In this document: piece by piece, positions 12,401 to 27,400 of the stretch
How the letters are laid out: each line of letters starts with the position of its first letter
How positions within the stretch are numbered: position 1 is the first letter of the stretch
Origin: Gavia stellata
Lineage: Eukaryota; Chordata; Aves; Gaviiformes; Gaviidae
DNA length: 64,000 bases
Assembly: GCF_030936135.1 (NCBI RefSeq)
Contig: NC_082616.1
Location: 11,839,001-11,903,000, forward strand
Reading direction: 5' to 3'
The notes under the pieces: model-generated
Database searches by the model: none
The model's input: the letters and a program-made list of their open reading frames with translations, nothing else
Told to the model about the DNA's origin: nothing
Program-made: the position numbers and the translations under genes

Positions 12401-15400
12401 TTGATTCAGTCTGAATCCTGCCCTGGCATCTGTTAGGCAGCAAGCACTAGACACTTGCAGTTCATGTGGCTCGCTGATTCAAGGACAGAGCTTCTGGTGT
12501 TGGTCCTTCAAAGGAAAAGGATTTTTTGTTCTTGGATGCTTTGGACTTCAAAATACAAGACTATCTTGGCCCAAGAAGTCTTTAACACCACAAAAAAAGA
12601 AATCTGTTATAGCTATAATAATTTATTAATCAAGGAAGAAACACCTGTGTAAGAGTAAGTGGTTTTGCACCCTTGTCTAGGCTATCTGATGGTTAATAAT
12701 GGAAGCTTCTTCTGGTAGAAGAAAGAACCTCACCACCTCTGGAGAAGATTGAATTGCAGCTGTCATTAGAATGTGTTCATGTAGACTGTCTCTGGTTTTG
12801 TTTTGGTGTGGGGTGTTTAGAATCATCTTTTTATATTGTTGGGCAAGGTCTGTATATTGTTGGGCAAGGTCTGTGCATTCTTAATGTACAGATTAGGACA
12901 TTGGCCTGTAATCAACTTCTGAATGACTTGTATACTTCATGAAAGATTTGCTTCATTCTGTTAGTTATCTGTGCTGCCTTATTAAAGATAGACAATTTAC
13001 ATGAGAGCATGCTGAAATCAATGTGTAACTAAAGAAATCAAAATCAGAGTTTTCTCACATAATCTGAATTTTGGAACTCAATAGTTCATTCTACTAAATG
13101 TCTGCAGAGCTTCAGAATCCACCGTTACCTGGTTTGGGACAGACTTTACGCATATTGATGAAACATCTTGTGCCCACTGTAAGCAGGTCTTACATCCAAA
13201 CTTTTATGTTTACATTAAGGCTTTTTAAAACCATAGTTAAGGCAACTTATCTTTTTAGTGACTTTACACAGGGCTCTGGAATTTGAATGTTTAAGTAAGC
13301 TTTAGTTTTCATTCTTTCTATGATTTGAATTATCATAAATGGAACATGGATTTTTAATGAAGGAGACAATCTGAGGGAAGTAAGAGTGGGTTTGTGCACA
13401 GTAGATTGTACTTTGGCCTAGCACGGTGGACTAAATACTTAAGGAGATCCTGTGTCACTTAATATCAATTAGATATTAGATCCCTGTCAGTTTATTGAAG
13501 TTACTTAGCAAGAACAGTTACAAAGGTCAGTATCTATTTAACGTCTTGAGAGATGAGGCTGAGTTGATCCATCCAGGACAGATGGTGTTCATTCTAGTGA
13601 TGCTTCTTATGAAATGTATATTCTGTCATAATGGGTTACTGTATGTAAGCAACAGTCACAGAAGGGAATTGTGCCAAGAAGGAAGATGTCCTCTCCGCTG
13701 CCTTATTCCCTCCTCTTCCTTCCCCAAGAAATAACTGGAATATTTGTAATGAGGGAAATACATTTTGATTTTTAAAAGCAGTATTAAACAGGTTCCTGTG
13801 AATACTGTTTTCTATCCCATATGTCCATAAAGTTATATCCAGTTTGAATGTAGGAGGTGTCTTTTGATGAACTTGCTATTAAAACAGAAAAAAAAGTTTT
13901 ATTTTAACTGTTATTGTGTCATGAGTTCCTGGGATTTTTGGTTTTTTTTAAGATACCAATTGACATTCCCAAGCCTGTTCCCGTTATACGTGGTGGGAAT
14001 GCACAGAAAGCACTCAGCTTTGAAACTGCAGGGCTTTTATTGAAAGTGCCTCGGGCAGTTACCCAGAACGCCCTTGCTTTAAGAACTGTGTATTCACAGT
14101 CAGTACTCGCCACTAGTGGCGATGATACTCACTGTCCTAACGTGGCAGTAGAGGAGTATTTTTGAATGCAGGTATTGGTAAATGGCTTGATACATTTAAG
14201 ATGATAAATTTCTACATGTATACTTCTAAAACAAACTGGCACAGATTTCTTGTCAGGTACCTCCTATGCCACTTAACTCCAATGAACCGCACTGCTGATG
14301 ACACACCATGTAGTACAGCGCTGTTATTTGTGCTGGCTGTAAAGTAGAACTGAGTAGGTGTAGCTGCTAGATTTTCCTTCATCTTGATGGTTAAGGATAC
14401 CTGAAGATTCTTGCCAAGACAGACAGATGATGAGTATTTGCTCCTTTATAATCCTCTAGCCTGCTCACTGAATGAAAGGAAAAGTCGCATAGATGGGGGA
14501 AAGCTTGGAGCTATGTAATTTGAACCTCAGCAAAAGAAATACGTGGGTAGAATGAACTTCAAAACTTTGTACGTAGTGGAATGATGAACTAGGTATGATG
14601 GTTAGGTTAGTACTGTGAACTCTGCCTGCAGGCTGCTCCTGCCCCAAGGTGCTTTTTTCCCCATGTATGGGGCTTATTTTTCTGTGTGACAACCGAAAGC
14701 TACCCAAATACTTGCAGACCTTGTGTTTGGGGTCTGTTTGCAATCTTGCTTGGGTGGCAGGCAGGGGAAGGCGGTGGCAGCAATAAAGGGGAAAGGCTGC
14801 TTTCTTCATCAGGAGCAGGCTGTAACGGCATGAGACCGCTGTACCCGATTTGATCATTAAGTGACTCAGTCATAACAGTGACTTAGTACAAAGCAAGATG
14901 ACTTGACTGAGTGAGGAAGTAGGTGATTTTGCTTAAGTAATAGGGAAAACTAATTATGAAAATTATATATTGACTGTATGTCACAAGCTGGCCAAATGCT
15001 TATTTCATTATTCATTGTCATAACTGAACTGTGTTGTTGCATAAAACTCCCATGCATTAGATGCGAGGTTTGGGATTTTTTGGGTGGGTGAATTTGAAAT
15101 CACAGAATTACATAAATGTGGTAGTCTTCTAGAGGGATGAGAATATTACAAAAGTTATGAGCAGTGTTTTGGGAGAATAAAATGAGTGAATTTGGATTCA
15201 AGTTGTAAACATTTCTGACTTAAAATAAATTGCAGAGATGAATGCATGAGACTGCTTTCCGCTAACATGGTAACTCTTTGCTGCTTGGTGTTTTGTTGTT
15301 GCTATAATTGTTTTGAAGTTGCTTCGACAGTAGGAAAATAAAGCTGTTGCAAATATAAAGACTGTCCACTAGCGTGGAGACTACTACATTTTACTGTAGT

Positions 15401-18400
15401 AGTACTTTTAACCCAGGATTCTGTTTTGTTTGAGTATAGATGGTGTATTACAACTCATCAACATTGTTTTATGGAAGTCACTTACAGAAACTTTCCACCT
15501 TAAAGTTTTGTGAGAAGTCACTTGGTCCATTTCTATGGACTTTTACAGGTTTTCAGTTCCTCAGCATCAAACACCTGAGAGTACCCAATAATTTCAAAAT
15601 GTCTTCATTTCTCCTTGTTAAGAATAGTCTGTTTTGTGTCTCAGCAGTTTGTGTTTATTTTATTAGCTATTGAAAATAGATTTGCTTCTCAATTTGTTAA
15701 TATACAAAGTTTTTCTGTTGGTTTCTTCTTATTTTTATTTATTGTTTGATAAAGTTGAAACTGAATAGAATTCCCCAGCATTGTTCTGATATGTTCTCCT
15801 TGTTAGACAGAATCAAATCGTGCCCTTATTTTCATGGCTTAACAAATACTGGTTAGAGTAAAGGTTTTGAAACCTCTGTTTATATCAAGTGTGTACATTG
15901 GCATGAGCCTTCCTGAGTCTCCTGTCAATCTAGGTTAATGTTTTCATGTTGATTCATTAGTTTCTCTTATTCCTGTTTTTATCTTTTGATGACTGGTAGT
16001 CTCTGAACTGAAAAGTGATATATTTAGTACAGAAAACACATTGTTAAATTGACCAACACTTGACTTGGGTATGTGCGGTGTACCCAAAAGTGTACACTCT
16101 GTGTGTATACATACGCACAGTCGGTATACGCATCTCATAGCTGTTGTGAAGTGCTTGAAGAGTGATTTCCTTGTTTGGTGAACTTGAGCACAAAAGGTTT
16201 AGGTTTCATAATGCTCCAACTTTTTCTGAGACCAAGCGGTTCATATGTGTAGCTTGCGATTTTATTTTACTTTTTTTTTCCCAATTTTGGGAGAAAAATT
16301 CCCATGTGTGTTTTACATGAATGACCTAAATAATTTATATCCTTCTGAAAATCCCATCATAGCTCATGCTGTTTTAAATGCTTAGTGTTACTGTGAGTGT
16401 TTCATACATGAGCAGCTGTTTAGGGAGATGTTAGGCAATTCAGTAGAAAAGAATTTTGTGCACAATCCATGCACAAATAAACTGCATAGTTGAGACTTGT
16501 CAGAATTGAAAAGAATAGTTAAATTTCAGTAGGAAATAGAACTTTAATACATTTCACTTGGTGTTGACTTTATTTTTTTTATCCTGTAAGTAGCAAGGAG
16601 TTTAAACTTCATCTCTTTTGGAGGATGAATGAATTCTCTTCTGAAGTGCCATGCATAATAAATTAATAGAAAACTATTTCATGACTCAGTAGTGTATATT
16701 TATATTATTATTTCACTCGTGTTCTTCATCTTTAGTAGAGATGCCATTGATTTCAGGTCTGTTCTGTGAATCGCTGTTTTAATGCAAAATGGATAGTTAC
16801 AAGGGGAAGGGAAAAAAGGAGTTGAGGTTGCCAGAGGTTGTAAGGAGCAATCCTTTATGACAGCAGTAGTTTTCTTGTGGCTGAATTAAGGTGTTGAAAG
16901 CCATAGAGTCAGAGCTGTGGTGAATTACCCTGACATAGTCGGGGAAAAATGAATACACGTTTTTTTTCTGCGCCTGCAGAAATACAATATAATGGTTGCT
17001 CTGCCACATGAGATGTGTACAGGTATACATACATAATGCTTCTGTGCACACAGTCTACCCTTTTTCTTAAGGGGCCACTGTAATTGTAATTGATATCAAT
17101 GTCCTTTTGTTATTATGACTCTAATGGTGTGCAAATAAAGATTATTTCAAATGCAGACAGTATAAAGCTCTCTAAGGTTGAGAAATCTTTCACTGATGTC
17201 CAGTTGAGTTCCCTGTCACTTTGCTTCCCTTCCTTGCAGCCTACTTATTAACAAGGCAACACAAAGCAGCTTATTTAGGGAAGCAAAAACAGGGTTACTC
17301 AGAGAACATCAATTTTTTGTCTCCTTCTTAAATACAGCTTGGTTAGTTAGGATGCAGTGTTGCTCTACTCTTGCTACAGACATTGGTAGGAGCTTTCTTA
17401 ATGTCCTTTCACTGAAGGTGTTCAGACTACAGGTCAAGGCTAAGACCACTTCTTTTAAATGTGTAAGGATGTGATATCGTATGCTGAGGGGCAGGGCTAG
17501 CTAACCTCTCTTGGCATCTCCAGGAAACTTCCCAGCTCTGCTGGGGGAGCTGCACACAGAAAAGGAAACAGTTACTCCTCCACGGTGAGTAACCCTGTTT
17601 TCTCCTTGTTCACCTTCCGACTGTTGTCACTTAATCTCTTATGTCAAAATAGGTTGATGCAGCCCTTGATCTAGTCCTTAACGTGGCACGGGGTTTTTTT
17701 GCAATTAGAAAAATTTCCTCTGCAGTTGGTTAAGTGGAGCGATGCTAAAAGTTATTTGTTTCTGAAAAGCTGTATCTGATTGCTGAACTGTACTTAAATA
17801 CTGAGGAATATGTACACAGAGACTTGAATAAAGTGCTCTGTAAAATGTCTGGAAGTTGAAAAACGTAGTGCATCAATTTTTCTCAAATACAGATGCTTTA
17901 GTTTTTGTACTGTGGCAAATGACGGAATGGATTCTTCAAAGTTCTGTTTAATTGGGATTTCTGTTTAAGCTATGATTTTTGGATACTCTCTGTTCATAAG
18001 TTTTCTTGGCAATTTGTGTTGAAAACTGTTGATACAGAATGAAGCTCGGTATTATTTATACATTGCATGAAGCATTGTCGTGAGACTGTTGCTGTCGGTA
18101 TTGACTGAAGTGAAGAAAAACATCTCAACCCTCTTCCTTCTGTGTGCCCAAAGTAAAACACTTGCAGTTTTCTCTGGCTCAGTGGCTGACACTTATAATG
18201 CTGAATATTACTAGCATGGGTCTAAGTTTGTGGGCCAGCGACAAAACTTTGTTGTATTTTGAACATAATATTTTCATCCTGTTAGCAGCCTTGTTGAAAT
18301 AAATGGTTCTGCCTGTGGAGTAATGTCATGGTGAGTCTAAGGACTATACCAGGCTCGTTCTTGATAACTGGATGCTGTGTGTTGAGTTGTTACTTGTGGT

Positions 18401-21400
18401 TTGCTCAGGAACCTGAAGTGTAGAGAGAGCTTGGAGTGTTGTTTTTCCTTTGTTTTAAATATTAGAGATTTGGTTCGGAACTTGGCTAGCTGGCAAAGAG
18501 CAGTTGAATGTGTTTTGCTGGGAGTGGGAAAGAAGCATGAAGATTTGCAATCTTTCTGTAGACTACCTGAGGGAAAACTGGGGAATTGCACTTATGTGAA
18601 CTTAATCTGTGTATTTTTATCAGGGGAAACTGTTTAAGGGCAAAAATACATTAAAATACTGTAGAAAAAGTTACTGCTATGAGCTCATTTACCTATCAAC
18701 GCATCCAGCATACTGTGCCAAAAAAAACCGTAATTGCTTAATGTCTAGCTGCCCGAGATTGTTGGATTTATCTGCTATCCTCTTTTTTTAAGAATAGTAT
18801 TTGAGGTGGGAAGGTTCACTTTTTTCCCAGATGCTAGTTGCAGAAATAACCCCTCTCTGTATCTTCCCAGCTGGAAAGATCTGATCTTGGTGAAAAACAT
18901 AGCAAACACTTTCAAAGTCAATCATATAGATGATTCTAAAAGAAGTGTGTGAGACCATAAAAACTTTATTTCTTCAGGACCAAAGTACAGGATTGATGTT
19001 GGGTATTTTGGAAATTGTATTAGTGGCCAAGTTGTACCTTAAGCACCTATGCTAGTGCTGAGGTTTTTTTGGGGGGGAAATGTGGGAAGACTTTTGGAAT
19101 GGCTTATTTTCAAGTTAACCTAGCACTACCAGAAATACGATGAGGAAAATGAAATTAAGACTTCACTTCTTGATGTTTAAATCGATTAAGAAAAAGGCAT
19201 TTCAGTTTGACTTTCGTTGGTGCAGATGTGACTGTTACAAGGGTTGTGAAGTCAGTTTACCTAATTTTTGGTTGCAAGTTTTTTTTCCTTCATCTAATCA
19301 GCACAATAATTGTAGCGCTCACATTTTAATGTGTTCATTTCTACAGGAGAAACATGACCCTTATTTCTGGTTCTGACAGATAGACGTTTGCCATTGCCTG
19401 AAACCTGGAAGTTTATTTTAGTATCTTGTAGCGCATGCTCGGATATAGGATTTATAGTGTTTTCTGATGTGTTATTTAGCATTTGTAATAGGAGTAGATT
19501 CGCACTGCTTCACCTAGCTTTGTTCTGATTATACTGTCAATGCAATTTTATGTGAAGATTATTTTTATAGGAATTACATGCTGATATTATTTGTTCAATA
19601 TAATATACACTGGTGTATTTTATCCGTGAAAGCTTGAATTTATCTACAACCAAACCAAAACAAAAAACCCACAGAAAAAATCCTAAGTGTATGTAGGATA
19701 TGTTCTTAGGTCTTTTAAATTCATTGGCATGTGATACCTGAGTCTGTTTGGGGTTTTTTTGCATGGTTACATAAAAGCAAATCCACAAAGACTAAGAGTT
19801 AACTTGAAAAAAAATATTTTGTATAGATAAGTTTGACCCAAATCCTGGAAGAGAAGCATGGTTTTATTTTTTGTGTGGTTATTGATAGTAAACTTTATAT
19901 AGCAGTAAGTAGGACTCCTGTTGATAATGGGTACATTTCTTTACTTAATATAGGAAGGGCCAAAATCAGAAAAGCTTCATCAGCTTAACTTGTCAGGAGG
20001 GATTCTGCCTCAGCAGTCAAATTCACCCGTCCTTCTTAGACTAAGACGACTGGGAGCCATGCTTGTTTTCATGAGTGTGTTCATAGGTTTAACAATGAGA
20101 CCAAATTTCTGGCTATTTAACAGAACTGATGAGGTTCTGTTAAATGAGAAATCAAGATTCTGGGTTCACAGTGGTGTCCTTACAGTGTACTTGTCTCTCT
20201 CAAACAGTCTGACCCATAGGTATGGTTGATTTTTAAACATTAGAACTGAGGCATACTATTAGTAAATTCAAACATCTTTGGTGCTACTGGCATGAAATTT
20301 AACTTGTTAAAATGAATTAAATGTCAATGCCTTCCATAATGTGTAGTAATACTCAGTTTGTTTTCATGCAGGGTCCCAAGTCTGGTGTCTTTAGAAGAGA
20401 CAAAACTGTACACTGGTGTTGAATACGGTAAGTAGATCCTAATTCTGTTCAGACAGGTTGTAAGTGTTGCTTTCATTCTTTATTTTTTTCCTGCTGTAAA
20501 AACAGTAGGTTCTTTTTGAGACCATAATTTTGATTCTTCTCTTTATATTAAATGGGCTTTTTTGGCCCACACAGCAGTTCTTGTGTACACACCGTTGCAT
20601 CTTCAGCAATGGTATACAAGATACAAATCTACTGCAGTAATATGGCTGGGAACGGGAGCTCAGGTCCAACCCCCAGGTCAGAATGGCTGGGCCTACTTCC
20701 ACATGGATGAGAGGTGCAGGAAGCAACACCCATCACCTCAGGACTGCGCTTGAGAGACCGAAGGAGTCAAGGCATAACTCGCTAAAGGCTGTGACGGCTC
20801 CATTAGAAGAAAACCGCATTTTTCAGGCTTTGTGTGTATTCTTCCCCATCTTCCAAGTGAAGATGGGCTATTTGAATACGGAACTGAGGCACAGGGTAGC
20901 TGCTTATCGGACTATTAAATGGTTTTAGGTGCTTTAATACTTGTTCTAAAATCTGGTCCATTAGTTTACAAGTGGTGAGTTTGTAGCCATATACTTGTAT
21001 TAGAGAATGGGCATTTATTTAGTGGTCTTCTGCAGCAATTAAGTTTTTTCTGGTTTAAAACTTTCCAAGGAGACTGCTTGTATCATTGGTCCTTCTTTTT
21101 TCTGCTTTTTTGTTGTTTAGATTGGGAATGTCTGTTCACCTCCATGTATTGAAGGGGAATAAGTCCCCAGTCTTTTACTGGCTTGATCACCTGATACGTA
21201 AAATCTGTATGCTGTTGACTTCCTTTTTTACCCTGCTTAGCGTGTTACTCAATTTCCATACGCTAAATAATCTGCCTCAGTCTGTGGTTAGAAATGACGC
21301 CAACTGTCAAAGCAGATAAAGAAGGCTGTGTACCTATAAAAAAACATAATGTTGACTTGATAAACAAAAGAAGGCCCTATGAGAGTGTTGTCCTTAGCTA

Positions 21401-24400
21401 TAACAAGATGGTTATTTTTATAATAGTCCACACTGCCATTTCTGAATAGTCTGCTCTGGTTTTCCACTGGTTTACTTATCTATAAATTGCTTTTTATGCT
21501 ATTGTATAATAAAGAGAATATGTTTAATTTTTTTGTAGATTTATCAAGAGAGAATTATCGAGAAACAATTGCAAAAGTTACAAGGAAATTGCTGCGTAAG
21601 TTTAACCACTCCTTTATCTAAAGAGTACTGTGTTGTGCTTTTAAGTATAATTTTATAGGTGAGAAACTTGTTTTGTTTACTTTGCCTGCAAGTCTTAATT
21701 TAAGCTTTGTAGAAATAAAATTATTGTTAATTTTTAAAGCTCTTTTCCTGTCTGATAATAAATGATTTTTTTTCTAATTGCAGGCTATATACTTGATAAT
21801 TCAGAAGATGATACCAAGTCTTTGTTTCTAATAATAAAGGTATACTTAGAATTTGTAATACGTCAGGCAAGATTACTTGTTTTGCAGAATAATCACTCTT
21901 TGTCATCTTTTTCTTTCTACAGATTATTAGTGATGTTTTGCAGTTCCAAGGGTCTCACAAGCATGAGTTTGATTCACGATGGAAAAGCTTTAATCTAGTG
22001 AAAAAATCAATGGAGAACAGGGTCAGTGGTTTTTCTTTGTAAAGCTTAGGTGAGGGATGGAAATAGTACCTAATGTTCAGAAAGACTTTTCTCATATTTT
22101 CATTACTGTCCTCATCAGTTTTCATAATTCTGAAATCTAATTCCTTGATAAGAATATTGTTTTGCAGTGCTTTATTTAGCATTTCTGAATTGTAATATTC
22201 GGTTTGCATATATCCATAGACCAAAGTCTGAAATTTGGCATGATGCTCCATTCTGGTCCTTGTTAGCTGAGAAATTTCTGTGACCAGAGCTTCCTTTTGC
22301 TTACACAGTAATAGGCAAATAAAAAACTTTACCTGGGCAAAAAAATCTAGGTTGTCTGCCAAGAATTTCTACATGAAATTTGCCTGTTTCTAGAAGAAAA
22401 AGAGTACATGGGGAATTCAGTCAGTGAAAATTGCTAATATGGATACTGAAATCTAAACCCAATTATATATTTGTTTACAGCTTCAAGGAAAGAAACAGCA
22501 TATCAGAGCGTTGCTGATAGACAGAGTTATGTTGCAGCATGAGGTAATACTTTCGCTTAAATCTTCACTAACTACTTTACTTGAATAGATGGTTTGCTAC
22601 ATTGTCATTTAGCAAAAGATGCAATAATCCAGCACTAGTGTTTCTCTTATATGTGTGAAATGTAAAAACAATCTGTCCTTTATTTGTGTTTTCTGTGCAA
22701 TGTAGCTGAGAACACTAACGATGGAAGGCTGTGAATATAAAACTTCTCACCAGGAGATGATCAGAGATCTTTTGTGTTTGTCCACAAGTTCATATGGTCA
22801 GGTAAGGAACAACCCCTTTTAAACTGAAATACATGGAGTGGTACGTTGTTGAACTCTTCAAGTTAATGTTATCAGGATATTGGCTTTTCAATTTATCTCC
22901 ATGGCAACATGAAATATTTAGTTATTTCATTTGCATTACTTGCCGGTTTGGGCATAGTTTTTGCTTTAAGCCCCTTCTTTGTCAAATAAAGAACTTAACT
23001 GGGTAGAGAGACTGACAACTTAGGTTACAAATTTTAAATTTTTTGAGGGACTTAACTCTGGGCTTCTAAAACCAATAATTCAATAATTTTTTTTAATAAA
23101 AATATACCAGGTTGGGATTTTAGATGTGAAGATATGATGCATGACACTATTTGGAACACTAAGTCTACTTTTAGGAAGTAGCTGTGGTGGTATCCTAGTT
23201 CTTAAAAATACACAAACAGGTGCACTGATAGTTGGATTCTGAACTCTTTGCTGGGTTGGAGCTCTGTGTGTATATGTAAATTCAGATCCATCCACAATGT
23301 CTACTGGCTCTTTAGAGTTCTGCTAACTGCATCTGTTTTTCTAGCTGTTTGTTTTTCAAGCGATCTTAAAAACACGGTGACTGTTTTTGGCAACATAAAG
23401 AAAATTCTTTAACTTTGTGTTTGTTCTCAAGTAAATGCTAGAAACAAGAAGTAAGTTTTTATAAACAACTGTGAGCAAGGGTGAGAGGAAGCATGCTATT
23501 TACAACCTTCTACAAATAATTTTGTTTCTATGCACAGATGTATTTGTGCATAAGTAACTGAAATGGACAAGGATGTTATTTTTGTATTCATATATATTTT
23601 TGGTTCAGAAGACTTTCTAGTAATGCCTCTCTTGCCACAGGTCAGAAGCAAAGCTCAGCAAGCATTCTTCACAGCTCTGGGAACGTACAATTTTTGTTGC
23701 AGAGATATCATTCCCTTGGTTTTGGAGTTCTTGCGTCCAGACCGGCAAGATGTCACTCAAAAGCAATTTAAAGTACTGTCCCATTAACGTTGTTTCATGT
23801 CTGTCTTTTGAAAGTGTTTTTATAGGAGAGTTTTTAGTGGTGAAAGTGGGATTTGCTTGTTTATCAGCATGACTCTGATATTTTCATGGCATATAGCTTA
23901 CACATGACTAGTGTAAGGAATTATTCGGATTAGATCAGGTGTCAAGAGAAATTTTGTGTTTATATATGTTCCTCATTTCATTGTGTGTTCAGGTATTACA
24001 AAAGTGTATGTTAACCCCTGTTTTAAAATTATGAAGTGGAAATTGAGAAGCTGTAGTGCAAGGTGGTAAAACTCATTAAGCAATTCCATCAGCTGTAGCA
24101 GTATAAGAAAATAGTGTGAACTGGACCAAAAGTTGATCACCCAAAAAAGTTATACTAAATCAGGTGGGGTTTGTTGTGAAGTGGTGGGTAATTGCTGATG
24201 CTGTGAGGCCTGGAAACGGTGTTGACGCAGTGATGCCAGGATGCGATCTATCTGTCCAGGTGTTCGAAAGCATCATGCTCCCCTCCTTCTTCTGCAGCCC
24301 CCTCAGTCCTCCTGGCCCCACAGAGGCAAGGTGGACCCTTGTCATACAGTTGGAACAGCAGCTATGGCTTATTGTTCTGCTTTAGCTGCCTGATAGGTAC

Positions 24401-27400
24401 TATCAGACAGCATGGGATTATATTGTTTGCATATCTTATTATCCCTTTTCTTGTGTCTTGATGATATTTTTTTTTCCGCCATCCTTGTACCCCCCCTTTC
24501 TCCATCGCTGTCTCCTCCCAGATAAGAAACCCACGCCTAGTTACTTTTTCCTGATTGGTCCCAGTTTTGCTACGCTTACAGCATTAGCTACCATACCTGA
24601 ATTTGGTATTTCTGATACTGCTACCAGGCAGTCTTAGCCTATATGTTATTACTGATGTGGTTACCTAGGTGCTGCTGTTCTTGTAAGACTCTGCTCTCCA
24701 AAAGGTCCCCAAGATTTCCTTCCAGTTGGCTGTGAAATTTGGCCGTTTCTCACACAACTCCCACATCATTGCCTGTGAAATCCAGCCACCCGTTGTTTTA
24801 CTGTGTGTAACTCTTGTCAGCTTCTCACACCATCACCTGTCATGTTCACCAGTTCATTGTGTCGTGTCCAGTGGTTACCCACATGCTGTTCAGTCGGCAT
24901 CAGTTCGGGTGCCTAGTTAACAGCATCGTGATTTGCCTGCAGCCCAAACGTGAATAAGTTCACAGAAAGGCCAGGTGTGGTACTTGATCACTGAATAATC
25001 TCCTTTATAATGTAATTCAGAAATCAGTCAGCTATTCTGTGGATAAATTAATTTGCAGGGCTTCCAATCTCATTAAAATAGTTCTTCAGCATGAAGAGGA
25101 TTCTGTGAAAAATCTTCAGTATTTTAACAATGAGGCCGTGTAGCTGAATGTTTGTGGTACATTTTAATGATTTGGTAACATGAAGATTAATGTTTATTCT
25201 GTGTGGGTGCATGCTTATGTAGATAGATACCACTTATATATGAACAATGCTTTAACTTTTTTAAATGTCATCTTTCATTTTGCAGGGTGCCTTATATTGT
25301 CTTCTTGGAAATCACAGTGGAGTATGTTTGGCAAATCTTCACGATTGGGATTGTATTGCACAGACGTGGCCAGCGATTGTTTCTTCTGGGCTTAGCAAAG
25401 CTATGTCCTTGGAAAAACCATCCATAGTTAGACTCTTCGATGACCTAGCAGAAAAAATCCACAGGCAGTATGAAACAATTGGATTGGATTTTGCAGTAAG
25501 TGACAGATTGCTCGGTGTTAATGTCGTGGATTCTGAGAGAATGTAGTTCCATAAATGCTTGAGACTCATTTATATTATTTGAGTTAGTTTTCTGATGTTG
25601 ATCGTGTTCTGATTTCTGTTACAGAGGAATGTAGACCTGTATTTTTGAGACTGAAGTAACAGAGCTTCCTGTAATACTATTGGAATTTGTAACTTTCTGT
25701 TAACCGCTAAGGAAGCCTGTTACAGAAAGGAAGTTTAAGTCGCCTTTCAGTGTTAATTAGTATGGGTCATGCTGATCAGGTGTGAAGATGTGTGTTGGTA
25801 GGACAGTGTCATCAAATAAACATTGCCAGTATTAGTAGTGTTGTCCCTCTGTGCTAACACACAGCACTCATTACACAACTGCCTCTTGCCTAATAGTGGG
25901 ATAAATGGCACGGTACTTATTTTAAAGAATGAATGCCAATTAATAAAAATCTTTTATAGGCAATTTTTACGCTTTAATGAAGTATTAAAGTTTATCTTTA
26001 TCTTAAAATAGAATAAAACATTTACTTGGAGAAATAGTTCTACTGTGTGAACACAAAAGCTGTCTTCCCTGCTTCTTCACGGACTTGTCTATGTGCGCAG
26101 GAAATTCTGCATTCTTCATATGATTCTGAACTCTCCTTACTTAAAAACAGAAACAAACAAATGTAAAAACTTGTAAGTTGCTGCTCAGTCATAAATCTTT
26201 GCATTCTCTGTCAATAGGTTCCAGAGAAATGTGTTGAGATAGCTGTTATGCTGCAAAAATCAGAACATCCAAGTTCAAACTTCACAGGTCTTTGTTCAGA
26301 AGAAATTCAGTTAGGAATTCAGCGACAGAAAGAAAAGAATGCTGAGGCTCTGCGGTAAGTTAAACTTCCCTTAATGCTAGCTTGCACTGTCTGATATTTA
26401 CTGTATGTTAAATGCAATAATTCAAAATTTCTAAACTAAAACTTAGGCTTGACAAACTCAGAATGTCCAATGATTGTTGTGGTGTGTCTTCTCTCCTGAC
26501 TTGGCAGCCTCTTTCTTCTGTGCTCATATCTCCTTCCTTCCTTCCTCCTCCTCTTCTCTGTCCTCCCAGTTTGTGCTGCATTTACTGCATTGCCTTCACC
26601 CACTTTTCGTTGAGGAACTTTTGTTCTGTTTTTAAATGGTTCTCAGTAGCATCTGGTTGACAATTCCTTCTTTTTCCCTCAGAAACTATGAAAATTTGGT
26701 CAACATGCTGCTGGACTGTGTGGAACAAAGAAATCTGTAAGTCTCCCTTTCTGTGCATGAGAATTTTTTTGTCTTGGATTGGAGGTGACTACAGGAATAA
26801 ATATCAATTGCATCAAGAAGTGCAGTTAGCATGACCAGAATTGAGTAATATTTTTTCTCACCCTCGAAGCAATTGTCCAAAAGCAGTATATCAGTAGCAG
26901 TCTTGCATAAAATGGATTGTGGCTAGCTTCTTGGAGAGCTTTTGCAAAGGTATATGCAGAATTTCTGGAGGTCCTCGTGCATTTGCATGTGGATTCTGCT
27001 TGCTCAGACAGGAAAATAAAGGCTGGTATAGGGGAATCTTGCATTACTGTCTCCTAGGTAAAGACGTGAATAAGTCTTGAATTCATTTTCATTGGGAGCT
27101 TGGTTTGTTAATATAAGGTGTCATCACATCTTGGAATTTAGCTTTGTCGTCAATTAGATTGACCCGTTATTTTTTTTATTATTTGTTTGTTGGGAGAAAA
27201 AAGCTCTGGTTCTGTCTGCATAATACTGACATCCGAATAGATTTTAATTGGTAGCATAATATTTGTGTTTAAAAACTTTAAAAGAATACCCCTGTAGGTC
27301 TGTATTTTGCATTGAAATGCCAAGATCAAAAAGACACCATTAACTGAGTGTTTTTGATTGTACTGGTGTGTTCGCAGAACACTGGAGGTTTCTCTAAATG

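Noticed and set aside
13914-14165. Open frames on both strands in the long intron, possible missed PSME4 exon
   Set aside because: The peptides of exons w10 and w11 join exactly as in human PA200, so no exon is missing, and the translation does not resemble the family.
14465-14857. 130-codon minus-strand frame in the long PSME4 intron
   Set aside because: No recognisable motif; such frames are expected by chance across 9 kb.
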